From assembly GCA_001310555.1 (NCBI GenBank), contig BAXO01000038.1, positions 1 to 49,277 of the forward strand: a stretch of 49,277 bases of DNA, read 5' to 3'. The stretch is from Bacillus sp. JCM 19058. Its GTDB lineage: Bacteria; Bacillota; Bacilli; Bacillales_H; Bacillaceae_D. The position numbers were made by a program, and so were the translations under genes. This document shows, piece by piece, positions 30,639-39,992 of the stretch. Within the stretch, counting starts at the first letter, position 1; every line of letters starts with the position of its first letter. Under the pieces are notes generated by a model that saw only the letters and a program-made list of their open reading frames with translations, searched no databases and was not told where the DNA came from.

Positions 30639-31924
30639 TTGGCTAAACGTAAACCAAACTTTATTATCTTTTATTGTGATGACTTAGGATATGGTGATTT
30701 AGGGTGTTATGGCTCCGAACATGTGAAAACGCCAAATATTGATAAGCTGGCAACGGAAGGGATTCGATTTACGAATTGGTATTCTAACTCACCAGTTTGC
30801 TCCCCTTCTAGAGCCTCCTTGTTAACGGGTAAGTATCCATTACGCACTGAGGTCGATCAAATCTTAAGCGGAAAAAGAGGTGCTGCTGGATTATCTGCAA
30901 TCCATGACACTCTCCCGTCAATATGTAAAGAAAATGGCTACCGCACGGCAATGTTCGGAAAGTGGCATCTAGGAACGACGCGGGAAACGCGCCCAAATAC
31001 TCACGGTTTTGATGAGTTTTTTGGTTTTCATGCTGGATGCGTTGACTACTTTTCCCATATCTTTTATTGGGAAGGTCAGCCTGTACATGATCTTTGGCAT
31101 AATGAAGAGGAAGTCTGGAATAATGGCGAATATATGACAGAATTAATAACTGAAAAAGCCGTTCAATTTATTCAAAAACAGCACGAAGTCGATCAGCCAT
31201 TTTTCTTATATGTGCCTTACAATGCGCCCCATTATCCGATGCATGCTCCAAAAAAAATATATGGATCGATTTGCTCATTTGCCTTGGGATCGTCAAGTAA
31301 TGGCTGCTATGATATCGGCTGTAGATGATGGGGTCGGGGAGATTGTGAATACCTTGAAAAGGGTTAGCAAATATGAAGATACTATGATTTTCTTTTCTAG
31401 CGACAACGGCCCATCTGCGAAGTACGGAATTGGTTAGACGGTACAGAAGATAAATATTATGGTGGAAGTGCTAGTATTTTTAGAGGTCATAAAGGAAGCT
31501 TATTTGATGGCGGAATCCGAGAGCCTGCGATTTTAAGTTGCCCATCCTTAATCCCAGAGGGACAGGTTTCAGATGAAATCGGCGCTATGATGGATATATT
31601 GCCTACCTTTATGTCATTTGCAAACATCCCTTTGGCTGAAAATTCTATTGATGGTAAAAGCCTTGTGGATATGATAACAAAAGATGAGAAGAGTCCCCAT
31701 GACCAAGTATTTTGGGAATACAATAGCCAGCTTGCTGTGCGAGAAGGAAAATGGAGCTAGTGCTCGAAGGAAAACTCGATTTTGAAATAGCGGCTGAGGA
31801 TTCTATACACCTTTCTAATCTTGATGAAGATCCAGGGGAGCGTAGCAACTTGGCTACACAATATCCAGAATTGGTAGATAGATTAAGAGCTGACTTAATA
31901 AAATGGTATGAGAACATTAAATAA
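30639..31924 (+). CDS. Sulfatase (Cys-type arylsulfatase A-like; frameshifted)
   Basis: A second formylglycine sulfatase, from a different subfamily. It starts at TTG 30639, with GAAAGGGGA 8 bases upstream. The N-terminus FIIFYCDDLGYGDLGCYG has the canonical DD metal pair D14-D15. The full consensus C54-S-P-S-R58-A-S-L-L-T-G is present, as are FGKWHLG and FFSSDNGPSA (metal-binding DN). Indels lie near 31250, 31430 and 31757. Restored length is about 428 residues. It follows the first sulfatase by 49 bases, so the two are co-transcribed and may remove sulfate from different positions of one glycan. No signal peptide. No formylglycine-generating enzyme is encoded here. Confidence 0.92.
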
Positions 31925-31978
31925 AATGTTTATTTAAAGAAGAGGATACCCTTAGTAGGACATATGTTAAAGCTAAAG

Positions 31979-32010
31979 AAGATGATTTCAGTATGAACTG
32001 GGATCATCTT
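31979..32010 (+). terminator. Possible weak terminator after the sulfatases
   Basis: AAGATGAT (31979-31986) pairs with ATCATCTT (32003-32010) around a 16-base loop, with only a short T tract. Partial termination is possible. Confidence 0.35.
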
Positions 32011-32121
32011 TGCTCTGTCCAAACCTATCAATAAGCGAAAGGGAAGTATAAAGGGAAAAACTACGTCAGATAAAATATGGAAAGCTGCCTCATGCAAATG
32101 AGAAAGGAAAATAAAAGTTAG

Positions 32122-32232
32122 ATGGTGAAAGGTTGTTCAATCGGTAGAATGCATGATAAGTTAATGGAGGAACTAAACGAATTAGAGGTGCTTACATCTG
32201 TCAATGTTAAACTGGAGGAAATAATCGTATGA
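32122..32232 (+). CDS. Small ORF overlapping the amidohydrolase start
   Basis: A 36-codon frame (MVKGCSIGRMHDKLMEELNE onward) ends in a TGA that overlaps the ATG of the next gene as ATGA, the classic translational-coupling arrangement. The composition looks protein-like and amphipathic. No upstream ribosome site is convincing and no family is recognised. It may be the tail of a degraded gene. Confidence 0.25.
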   Translation: MVKGCSIGRMHDKLMEELNELEVLTSVNVKLEEIIV

Positions 32233-32972
32233 AAATTTTTGATGCACACTTACATATTATTGACAAAAGATATCCAGTAATTGAGAATCAAGGATTTATG
32301 CCTGAGGCTTTTACGGTTACGGATTATTTGAACCGTGTTAAAGATTTATCGATAGTAGGTGGGGCGATCGTCTCAGGGTCATTCCAAGCATTCGATCAGT
32401 CTTATTTAGTTCATGCGCTTAAAACACTCGGAGATCGTTATGTCGGGGTAACACAATTACCCTATACGACATCTGATGAGGAAATCATTAAACTAAATAA
32501 ACTTGGAGTGAAAGCCATCCGATTTAATGTAAATCGCGGGGGATCTGAGGATATATCGCGGTTGGATTACTTTGCAAGAAGAGTGTATGAGCTAGTTGGC
32601 TGGCATAGTGAGCTATACATCGATTCGAATTCTTTAGCGGAGATCACAACTACAGTAGAAAAACTGCCAGAGGTGACGATAGACCACCTTGGGTTATCAA
32701 AGAGTGGACTTCCAAACGTATTGAAATTAATTGACAAAGGTATAAAAGTAAAGGCAACTGGCTTTGGAAGAATTGATTTTGAACCGGAAGAGGTTATCAA
32801 AGAAATTTATTCTATAAATCCAGATTCACTAATGTTCGGTACAGACTTGCCTTCTACAAGGGCGAAAAGGGGATTTAACGATTCAGATATAGAGCTAATA
32901 AAAAATTGTCTCGGAGATGAGCCGGCTAAAAAGGTCCTTTATAAAAACGCAGTGGATTGGTATTTGCGTTAA
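32229..32972 (+). CDS. Amidohydrolase family 2 (TIM-barrel metal-dependent hydrolase)
   Basis: Intact 247-residue protein. The N-terminal DAHLHI motif gives the two metal-binding histidines, and IDHLGLSKSG supplies a third histidine. FGTDLPSTRA near the C-terminus contains the catalytic aspartate expected of the family (PF04909). This family includes sugar-acid lactonases and decarboxylases. In a carbohydrate locus, hydrolysis of a sugar lactone made by a dehydrogenase such as the Gfo/Idh/MocA protein is a reasonable guess, but no residue proves it. GGAGG sits 9-10 bases before the ATG. It lies between the sulfatases and the rhamnosidase and is probably part of the same regulon. Confidence 0.85.
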   Translation: MKIFDAHLHIIDKRYPVIENQGFMPEAFTVTDYLNRVKDLSIVGGAIVSGSFQAFDQSYLVHALKTLGDRYVGVTQLPYTTSDEEIIKLNKLGVKAIRFNVNRGGSEDISRLDYFARRVYELVGWHSELYIDSNSLAEITTTVEKLPEVTIDHLGLSKSGLPNVLKLIDKGIKVKATGFGRIDFEPEEVIKEIYSINPDSLMFGTDLPSTRAKRGFNDSDIELIKNCLGDEPAKKVLYKNAVDWYLR

Positions 32973-33089
32973 TAACAAAAGAGTAGTTATATTTGAAGTA
33001 ACAGTGGTTTATGAACCCGTTACTGATTCGGCGGACGAATACATGTCTTATATTAGCGGCCTTTGATTATTGAACAAAATATGAGAGGG

Positions 33090-33118
33090 TTGCCCGTCTT
33101 TTTATTAAAGAAGGGCAA
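33090..33118 (+). terminator. Hairpin after the amidohydrolase
   Basis: TTGCCCGTCTTT (33090-33101) pairs with AAAGAAGGGCAA (33107-33118) with one mismatch and a 5-base loop. A weak T tract lies inside the stem. A second, imperfect inverted repeat (AAAGGGC near 33217 with GCCCTTT near 33295) follows. No gene is seen between 32973 and 33470. Confidence 0.45.
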
Positions 33119-33372
33119 TATAAGTAATCGGATGCTAGATGTTAAAAAAAGTAACGATAATCATCGTAGCGACAAAAAATAATATGGATATTTTTATAGT
33201 GGCGTTTTTCAAAAAAAAGGGCGACTTTCATTGTTTTTTTTGACGCTGAAGATGAAATTGGTGAATATTGCTCGCTCCGTTATTAGTCGAAAGCCCTTTC
33301 CTATGTTGGATAAGGAGGCCATTCCTTATTCTCCCGCCTATCATTTGACGGAACCATTCTTCTAACATAAAA

Positions 33373-33386
33373 TGAAAACGTTATCA
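33373..33386. promoter_or_regulatory. CcpA cre operator upstream of the rhamnosidase
   Basis: TGAAAACGTTATCA matches every position of the catabolite-responsive element consensus TGWAARCGYTWNCW. It lies 85 bases before the rhamnosidase start, where CcpA would repress transcription in the presence of preferred sugars. Confidence 0.72.
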
Positions 33387-33470
33387 TCATATCGTTTGCC
33401 ACGCAAATGACTTCAAAATGAAAGGATTCATTGTTCTGAGTAGGCTATACAATTTGGGAGGTGTGGAGGG

Positions 33471-36376
33471 TTGAACGACAACTGGAAAGCTAAATGGATT
33501 TGGGGAGATGGAGAAGAGAGTCCGCGAAATGAATGGAGGTGCTTTCGGAAAACATTTGAGCTCGATTCTTTTGAGGACGGTGCTCTTTCGATATCCGCTG
33601 ATTCGCGCTATATCCTTTATGTAAATGGAGAGCGGGTTGGGCGTGGTCCTGTACGTTCGTGGCCGTCTGAGCTATCGTATGATACATATGATATTGGTCA
33701 TTTACTAAAGCGAGGTGCGAAAAATACAATTGCTGTTTTGGTTATGCACTTTGGCATTTCGAACTTCTACTATATACGAGGGCGAGGAGGCCTTCTTGCA
33801 CAGTTAGACGTTACTACCAACGGGGTGAGCCGAACAGTCGCCATGACGGACGAATCCTGGTACACATCGATTTATCATGGCTATGACAGCCGTTCACCGA
33901 GAATGTCATGTCAACACGGATTTGCTGAGCGGGTCGATGCTAGGCTTGGCGGGACGAATTGGTATGAGTGTTCCTTGGATGTGGGCGAATGGCAAATGGC
34001 AAGCGTGATCGGCACAGTCGGAATGGATCCGTGGAAAAAGCTAATCCCAAGAGACATTCCGTTTTTAACGGATGAAGCAGTTTATCCAAGGCGGGTGGAA
34101 TCGCTTCATCAAGTTAAGCCGATCTCTTGGTCAACGACGGTTGATTTGAGAAATCACGTTATGCCAGATAGCGTGAATCATGCGAATCATGTGACCCATG
34201 TAGCTACATTGTAACGGCGATCGAGCTTGAGGCAGCCGGCGAGGTAACCTTTGGTTTTATGAATAGCCATTTCAATTTTGGGCCTTGTAGCATAAATGGA
34301 CGATGGTATCAGCCGAATGAATTAACAGGTGAGTCTGAGCAAAAGTATTTATCCATTCACCTGGAAAAAGGTAGGCATCTTTTTATAATGGAGACGTCAG
34401 GAACGGAACACGGCGATGGTTATCATATCGCCATTGATTCAGAGGTGTCCTTTCAAGTCTATTCTCCTTGGAACGAGGCTTGTGCCGGCTCGCCGTTTCT
34501 TACACTCGGTCCGTTTGTGGCTACAAAAGTAGTCGATCATCAAGAGACGGAGGATCCGTTACCCCGTTACCGAGCTTTGAAAAAGGGCGCGGAGCCGCGT
34601 TCTAATGAGGAGCGGGCCTATTTGGATGTCCTGAACATCTCATCAGCTGGAGATCTTGTCCGTTTTTCCGAGTGGATTCGTCCAATCGCTACACATTTAG
34701 TCAGCCGTGATGATGTGTTTGCCTTATCCGTCTGGCCGAAAGAAAGGCGTGCTGAAAAAGTGCCGAATGCCTTACAAAATCTAGTGATCCCCCACTCCGA
34801 GCCCGGAGTCGTTCCACTGTTTGAGGAGGCGGACACTGAATTTATTATCGATTTTGAGAAAGAATACTCGGGCTTTGTCGAATTCGATGTTGAGGCGTCA
34901 GAAGGAACGGTTATCGATTTGTATGGATTCGAATATATGCACAACGGGTGGCGGCAGGAAACCTATCGTCTCGATCATACGTTAAGGTATACTGCTCGTG
35001 AAGGAAGGCAACGATACCTTTCTCCGGTCAGGAGAGGGCAACGATATGTGATGGTGACGGTAAGAGAGGCAAGGCGCTCAGTGAAGTTTTACGAGCTGAA
35101 AATGTGGCAAAGTAATTACCCGATCGCTGAAATTGGCCGTTTCCAGTCATCCAATCCGCTCTTAAACGATATTTGGCAAATCAGTCAGCATACGACTCGC
35201 CTTTGTATGGAGGATACCTTTGTCGATTGTCCGATGTATGAACAAGTGTTTTGGGTTGGGGACAGTCGAAATGAAGCGTTAATCAACTACACATTGTTTG
35301 GTGTGACCGATCTTGTTAAACGCTGCCTTCGCTTAGTTCCTGGCTCGAAGGACATGACGCCTTTATATGTGAACCAGGTTCCGAGCGGCTGGAGCAGTGT
35401 CATTCCAAACTGGACTTTTTTCTGGTCGATTGCTTGCCTTGAAAGCTATGAAAATGATGGCGATCTTGCATTTGCAAAGGAAATGTGGCCACACGTATTT
35501 TATACATTAAAGCATTATTTAAAGCATATTGACAACCGTGGACTGCTGTTTATGAGAGGATGGAATTTCCTCGATTGGTCACCGATTGATCAACCGCGTC
35601 ACGGGGCGGTAAGTCACCAAAATATGTTTTTCGTGAAAGCATTGCGCAGCAGTGCTCAATTAGGTGAGGCGGTTGGTGATAAGGAAGGAGCAAAACAATT
35701 AAGAGAAGCGGCTGACCAATTAAGAGCTGCGATCAATACTCACCTCTGGTCAGAGGAAGCAAAGGCTTATATTGACTGTATTCATGCAGATGGAAGACGC
35801 TCAACCGTGTACAGTATACAAACGCAAGTCGTTGCTATTTTATGTAACATTGCTGAGGAAAAAAAAGTATGAACGATTGATATCCTACTTGTTTTTTTTC
35901 CTCCCGAATCATTTGTTCCGATCGGAACACCGTTCATGTCCTTTTTCTATTACGAAGCGTTAGCGCAAATCGGACAATCGGAACGAATTGTTCAAGATAT
36001 TCTAGCTAACTATGAAGTAATGATTCAGCATGGTTCATCAACCGTCTATGAAATGTATCCTAATCGAACCGATGGAAAAGTTAATCCGAAGCAGCTAACG
36101 CGAAGCCATTGCCATGCCTGGTCAGCGGCACCCGGCTACTTCTTGACGTCAGAAGTACTCGGGGTTCGGCGGGAATCTATCGGTTGGAAGAAGCTATCAA
36201 TTGCTCCAACCCCAATAGCCGGATTAACGTGGGCAAAAGGGTCAGTCCCCCTTCCGAATGGAGGACGCATTGATGTTTCTTGGTCACTTGCTGAAAATGG
36301 GAAAGTGCTCGAGCTTTCCTACGACGCACCAGAAGATCATGAAGTCGAAGTGATTGCCCCAGAGGCTATCGATTGA
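33471..36376 (+). CDS. Alpha-L-rhamnosidase, glycoside hydrolase family 78 (frameshifted)
   Basis: Removes terminal alpha-L-rhamnose. The TTG at 33471 is the start because GGAGGTG lies 8 bases upstream. The N-terminal jelly rolls carry KAKWIWGDGEESPRNEW, YILYVNGERVGRGPVRSWP and FVEFDVEASEGTVIDLYGFE. The (alpha/alpha)6 barrel follows from about residue 540, with the signature CMEDTFVDCPMYEQVFWVGD holding the conserved catalytic acids. SHQNMFFVKALR, SRSHCHAWSAAPGYF (as LTRSHCHAW) and SIAPTP close the barrel and C-terminal domain. Indels lie near 34205, 35868 and 35900. Restored length is about 968 residues. No signal peptide. It is the last gene of the carbohydrate region and is followed by a terminator. 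Confidence 0.94.
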
Positions 36377-36427
36377 AGGTTAGGGGGTAAGGAGAGATAG
36401 AGCAGATCATTTACAATCTCGAATACT

Positions 36428-36458
36428 AGGAGGCGGCTCAGAGCGAGCGTCTCCTTTT
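36428..36458 (+). terminator. Rho-independent terminator after the rhamnosidase
   Basis: AGGAGGCG (36428-36435) pairs with CGTCTCCT (36448-36455), including one G-T wobble, and continues into TTTT. It ends the carbohydrate region. Confidence 0.65.
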
Positions 36459-36541
36459 GCATTGTTTGGAGTCGGCCCCATTTATTGTTTTCTGCCCCGG
36501 AAATTGCAGCACCTTTATCCATAGGCGCCCTAAGACTCACT

Positions 36542-36593
36542 TCGAGTGAAATAAGCAAGCTTTTTCAAGCGAAGGAAGGTTATTTTCACTCGA
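36542..36593. repeat. Near-perfect inverted repeat
   Basis: TCGAGTGAAATAA (36542-36554) and TTATTTTCACTCGA (36580-36593) are complementary apart from one extra A/T. The 25-base loop contains AAGCTT. No T-run follows, and it lies between terminators of unrelated genes. It may be a hairpin or the remnant of a small mobile element. Confidence 0.35.
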
Positions 36594-36658
36594 GAGGGGT
36601 AGCCATAGGCTGCCTTTTACCACGATTGACACCGCTTCAATCCACTTGGCTATGAACC

Positions 36659-36805
36659 TCATTTAAAAAAAAGTATGATAGACGCCCCTGCTACTCCAAA
36701 TGCAAGATTTCCTAGCTCAAAGCCAATGCCGGAGAAACCAAAAATGAATGAGCCTAGTAGTCCGCCAATAATAAAGCCGATAATTCCTTTGGCGATTTGA
36801 TTCAT
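36659..36805 (-). CDS. Small two-helix membrane protein (48 residues)
   Basis: Minus-strand frame beginning MNQIAKGIIGFIIGGLLGSF and ending GVAGASIILFFK. It has two glycine-rich hydrophobic helices (about residues 7-24 and 30-46) joined by GFSGIGFELG. A purine-rich AAGGAAGGA ribosome site precedes the ATG by about 9 bases. The GxxxG-rich pattern resembles small helical-hairpin membrane proteins in general, and no specific family is assigned. It stands alone on this strand. Confidence 0.65.
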   Translation of the reverse strand: MNQIAKGIIGFIIGGLLGSFIFGFSGIGFELGNLAFGVAGASIILFFK

Positions 36806-37119
36806 TTCAATCCCGTCCTTCCTTTTCAGCGAATCATTTTCATAGTATGTCTAATTTCTAAATTCCTTCTTAACTGATTATTATTTTTTTATTAAATACG
36901 AGCTATTCGAAACTGAAGAGGCTTAGAAGGCAAGGCTTCCCGTCACTCCGATATTGCCACACTCGTGCTCCTAACTAGTTATAGTCCTCCTTATTATCCC
37001 GCCTAGCCCATCGTTCTCTTCGCACAACGATTTAAGAACTATTTAATCTTTTAATAATAAATTGTTTAGATTTTAGCCGTAGGATAAACGTAAATCGTTT
37101 TGAAAGGGGATCAATTGGA

Positions 37120-37500
37120 ATGAGAGTAATAGGACGTTGGGTATATGTTGGGTTAGCCTTTGTTTTTTTGCTATGCATTTTAGGACAATTTTTTTTGGCA
37201 GGCATGGCAGTATTCGGAGGAGGTCAGTACTGGATAAACCATAAAATACTCGTTCATTTATTCGGGTTTAATTTACCCCTTTTGATGATGATAAGCGCAT
37301 TTGCTGGGAAAGCAAAAAGAAGCGATTATTTATCGATTCTCGTGTTATTTGTCCTCATTTTTGCTATGTATGCCACAGCAAACTTAGGCTTCCCTCACTC
37401 GTATGTAGGGGCATTCCATCCGATCATAGGAATTTTATTAATTGCTTTTTCAAGCTTGAGTGTATATTATTCCTTCACTTTAGCATTAAATAAAAGATGA
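37120..37500 (+). CDS. DUF6220-like four-helix membrane protein
   Basis: Intact 126-residue protein with four hydrophobic segments (about residues 8-32, 48-63, 70-88 and 95-118). The pattern VYVGLAFVFLLCILGQFFLA, HKILVHLFGF, and HSYVGAFHPIIGILLIA, with conserved-looking histidines in or near helices, fits the DUF6220 family of uncharacterised membrane proteins. AAAGGGG precedes the ATG by 9 bases. The next small membrane protein follows by 15 bases, so the two probably form an operon. The histidines could suggest a heme or redox link, but this is speculation. Confidence 0.7.
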   Translation: MRVIGRWVYVGLAFVFLLCILGQFFLAGMAVFGGGQYWINHKILVHLFGFNLPLLMMISAFAGKAKRSDYLSILVLFVLIFAMYATANLGFPHSYVGAFHPIIGILLIAFSSLSVYYSFTLALNKR

Positions 37501-37515
37501 GAAGGGTTGATCATT

Positions 37516-37715
37516 ATGCGTGAATTTCTTTTGATTATTTTAGGGTTAGTTGGCGGTTTTTTTTCTTGGCAGTGGGCTTTTTGCCGCCATGGCCGCAGTT
37601 GGCATCGATATTTTTTTCATTACCGTTTATTTTTAAATTTCTCCCCTATTTAACGGCGATTCTTTTAGCTGTACTATTGCCTGTTATTGATAAAAAAAAG
37701 GGGGCATTGAAGTAA
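37516..37715 (+). CDS. Small hydrophobic membrane protein (about 66 residues, frameshifted)
   Basis: Begins MREFLLIILGLVGGF. An 8-T run at 37558-37565 shifts the frame. Restored, it continues FLAVGFLPPWPQL, then SLPFIFKFLPYLTAILLAVL and PVIDKKKGALK. Two hydrophobic helices and a lysine-rich tail indicate an inner-membrane protein with a cytoplasmic C-terminus. No family is recognised. It is probably translated with the DUF6220-like protein 15 bases upstream. The 260 bases after it contain no gene. Confidence 0.55.
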
Positions 37716-37977
37716 AGTGCCGACTCGTCATCGACACGGGAACGTCAGCACCAAAAAGTCAGGTATGTTAAAGTGAATATGTGTATGAAACCCTTTTAGA
37801 AATAGGGGTAATTCGAATTCAAAGCTGTTGGAAGAAAAAAGACAAACCCATAGGCTTTTGGACGTTAGCAGTATGTCTGTCGGCTAAGCTTATGGGAAAA
37901 GAAGACGATTGAGCTGTTCAGACAAAAATGATTGTGCGATAGGTTCAAAATACCGATTCGTTTAGACAGGTGATGAT

Positions 37978-39092
37978 ATGTCCATTAAGAAACGGTTAAT
38001 TTTCTCAAACGTCGCCATGATTATTATTCCGGTTTTGGCGATATTTCTAATAGAAATTTTGCTAGGCTATGTCTTTTTTTATATGCTTGAGTTCAATCCT
38101 GTTGGAGAGCAATTACAACTATTTCTCGCTGTCCGAATTATCGGGTTCCTCCTCGTTTTAATCATTACAAACGGGTTATTAACGTATTTTGTAGCAAATA
38201 GTATTATAAAACCGGTTCGTGGACTATCTCGAGCGGCGAAGGAAATAAGTGATGGTAATCTTGACTATCGCATACAATCAATGGGTAAAGACGAGCTTGG
38301 CCAGTTAGCAGAAACATTTGAGATGATGCGGCAGAAATTAAAAGAAGCGAGCGAGGATCAAGAGCGTTATGAGATGAATCGGAAAGAATTGATCGCCAGT
38401 ATTTCACACGATTTAAAGACGCCGACGACTTCGATCAAAGGCTATGTAAAAGGAATTCGCGACGGTATTGCCGATACACCAGAGAAGATGGAGCGCTATA
38501 TAGAAACAATCTATACGAAAGCTAACGATTTGGATCAATTAATCGATGAATTGTTTCTATTTTCCAAGCTTGAGTTACAAGAAGTCCCGTTTCATTTTAC
38601 CGATGTAAATCTACACGCCTATTTAGCGGATTTTATAGAAGAATTACGGTTTGATTTTATGCAGCATCATACGTCTGTCGCTTATACGTCTGAGCCAATT
38701 CCAATTACGTTGTAAAGGCGGATCGGGAGAAATTAAAACGAGTGCTAACAAATATTATCCAAAACAGTCTCAAATATATGAACAAGTTCGAGAAGAAAAT
38801 AAAGGTCAATTTGAAAGATGAAATCGATCACGTAATAGTTGAAATCAATGATAACGGATGCGGAATATCAGAAGGAGCTGTCCTTTTTATTTTTGAGCGA
38901 TTTTACAGGACAGATGCTTCCAGAAATACATCAACTGGTGGAAGCGGGCTCGGACTGGCTATCGTTAAAAGAATAATTGATGAGCATCATGGTACCGTTT
39001 GGGCAGAAAGCACGGTTGGTGTAGGGACGAGTATTTATTTTACCTTACCTAAAGAGGGTGTGGGCAATGGCGAAAAGAATTTTGATCATTGA
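37978..39092 (+). CDS. Sensor histidine kinase of a two-component system (frameshifted)
   Basis: Membrane kinase of about 371 residues. There are two N-terminal helices (about 8-35 and 50-72) with almost no extracellular loop, then a HAMP linker (NSIIKPVRGLSRAAKEISDG). The dimerisation/phosphoacceptor site is SISHDLKTPTTS with His144. The ATPase domain shows the N box NIIQNSLKYMN, the G1 box EINDNGCGI and the G2 box GGSGLGLAIVKRI. One indel at about 38712 splits it just before the N box. The short sensor suggests detection of a membrane or cell-envelope signal. Its end overlaps the response-regulator start by 26 bases, so the pair is translationally coupled. Confidence 0.92.
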
Positions 39093-39755
39093 AGACGAGC
39101 AGAGTATTGCTGTGCTTGAGCAAGATTATTTAGAGGTTAGCGGATTTTCTAGTGATATTGCAACGACTGGTGAAGAAGGTCTCCGGATGGCAATGACAAA
39201 TTCGTACGATTTAATTTTGTTGGATCTCATGCTCCCTGGAATTGACGGTTTTACATTGTGTCAGCAAATACGGAAATCCCTCGATATCCCCATTTTAATG
39301 GTTACTGCCAGAAAAGAAGATATCGATAAAATAAAAGGCTTGGACCGGGGGGCAGATGACTATATCGTCAAGCCGTTTAATCCGTCTGAGCTTGTGGCAC
39401 GAGTAAAGGCCCATTTAAAAAGGTATGATCGTCTAGTCAATCGTGAAAACAAGCGACTCGATATCCACGTGAGAGGCTTAGAGATTGATCAGCATTCGCG
39501 GAGAATCTATTTGAACGGTGAAGAAAAGACTTTTACGGCAAAGGAATTTGATCTATTAGTTTTTTTTAGCGAAAAATCCCAATCAAGTGTTTAGCAAAGA
39601 TCACTTGTTTGAGCGAATTTGGGGATACGATTCTTTTGGAGATATTTCAACTGTTACTGTCCATATTCGGAAAATTAGAGAAAAAAATAGAAGAAAACCC
39701 TTCTGAGCCCGAGTACATTGAAACGCTTTGGGGAGTAGGGTACAGGTTTAAGTGA
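39067..39755 (+). CDS. OmpR/PhoB-family response regulator (frameshifted)
   Basis: Partner of the preceding kinase. The receiver domain has the acidic pair D10-E11 (ILIIEDEQ), phosphoacceptor D53 (LILLDLMLPGIDG), and the conserved lysine in DDYIVKPFNP. The C-terminal winged-helix domain carries FTAKEFDLL, DHLFERIWGYDS, TVTVHIRKIREKI and ETLWGVGYRFK. Indels in T and A runs near 39568 and 39687 break the last part. Restored length, about 230 residues, is standard. The start ATG at 39067 lies inside the kinase gene. Targets are unknown, and no obvious regulated transporter adjoins it. Confidence 0.93.
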
Positions 39756-39872
39756 ACTCTGATGAGGAAGTCTCCAGTCTAAGTCCTAAATGCTTACTAA
39801 GTGAATCAATTTCATTATTCAATGAATGAGTGTATGCTCCGAACAAATTCATTGATTTCCACTCTAGGTGGT

Positions 39873-39929
39873 CGCTTTCCGCGGGCGGCTGGTAAGCCTT
39901 CGTCGGGCAACGCCCGCCTGCGGAAAGCG
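39873..39929. repeat. GC-rich palindromic repeat of a Bacillales-type intergenic element
   Basis: CGCTTTCCGC-GGGCG (39873-39887) pairs with CGCCC (39911-39915) and GCGGAAAGCG (39920-39929). The stretch is clearly more GC-rich than its surroundings and is followed by GTGCCCCCATCCCGGGAGCGACTGC. Similar CTTTCCGCGGGC elements recur in intergenic regions of many Bacillaceae genomes. Function is not established. Just after it, AAGAGGCTGTCCCC (39979-39992) resembles an insertion-sequence end. Confidence 0.6.
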
Positions 39930-39992
39930 TGCCCCCATCCCGGGAGCGACTGCATAGCCTCTTACTTACAGATATAGAAAGAGGCTGTCCCC

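Noticed and set aside
2224..36376. Ulvan-degradation locus
   Set aside because: Rhamnosidases plus sulfatases suggested it, but no ulvan lyase type is seen, while PL11 and PL1 point to pectic substrates.
39067..39100. Kinase-regulator gene fusion
   Set aside because: The two frames only overlap by 26 bases; separate stop and start codons are present.
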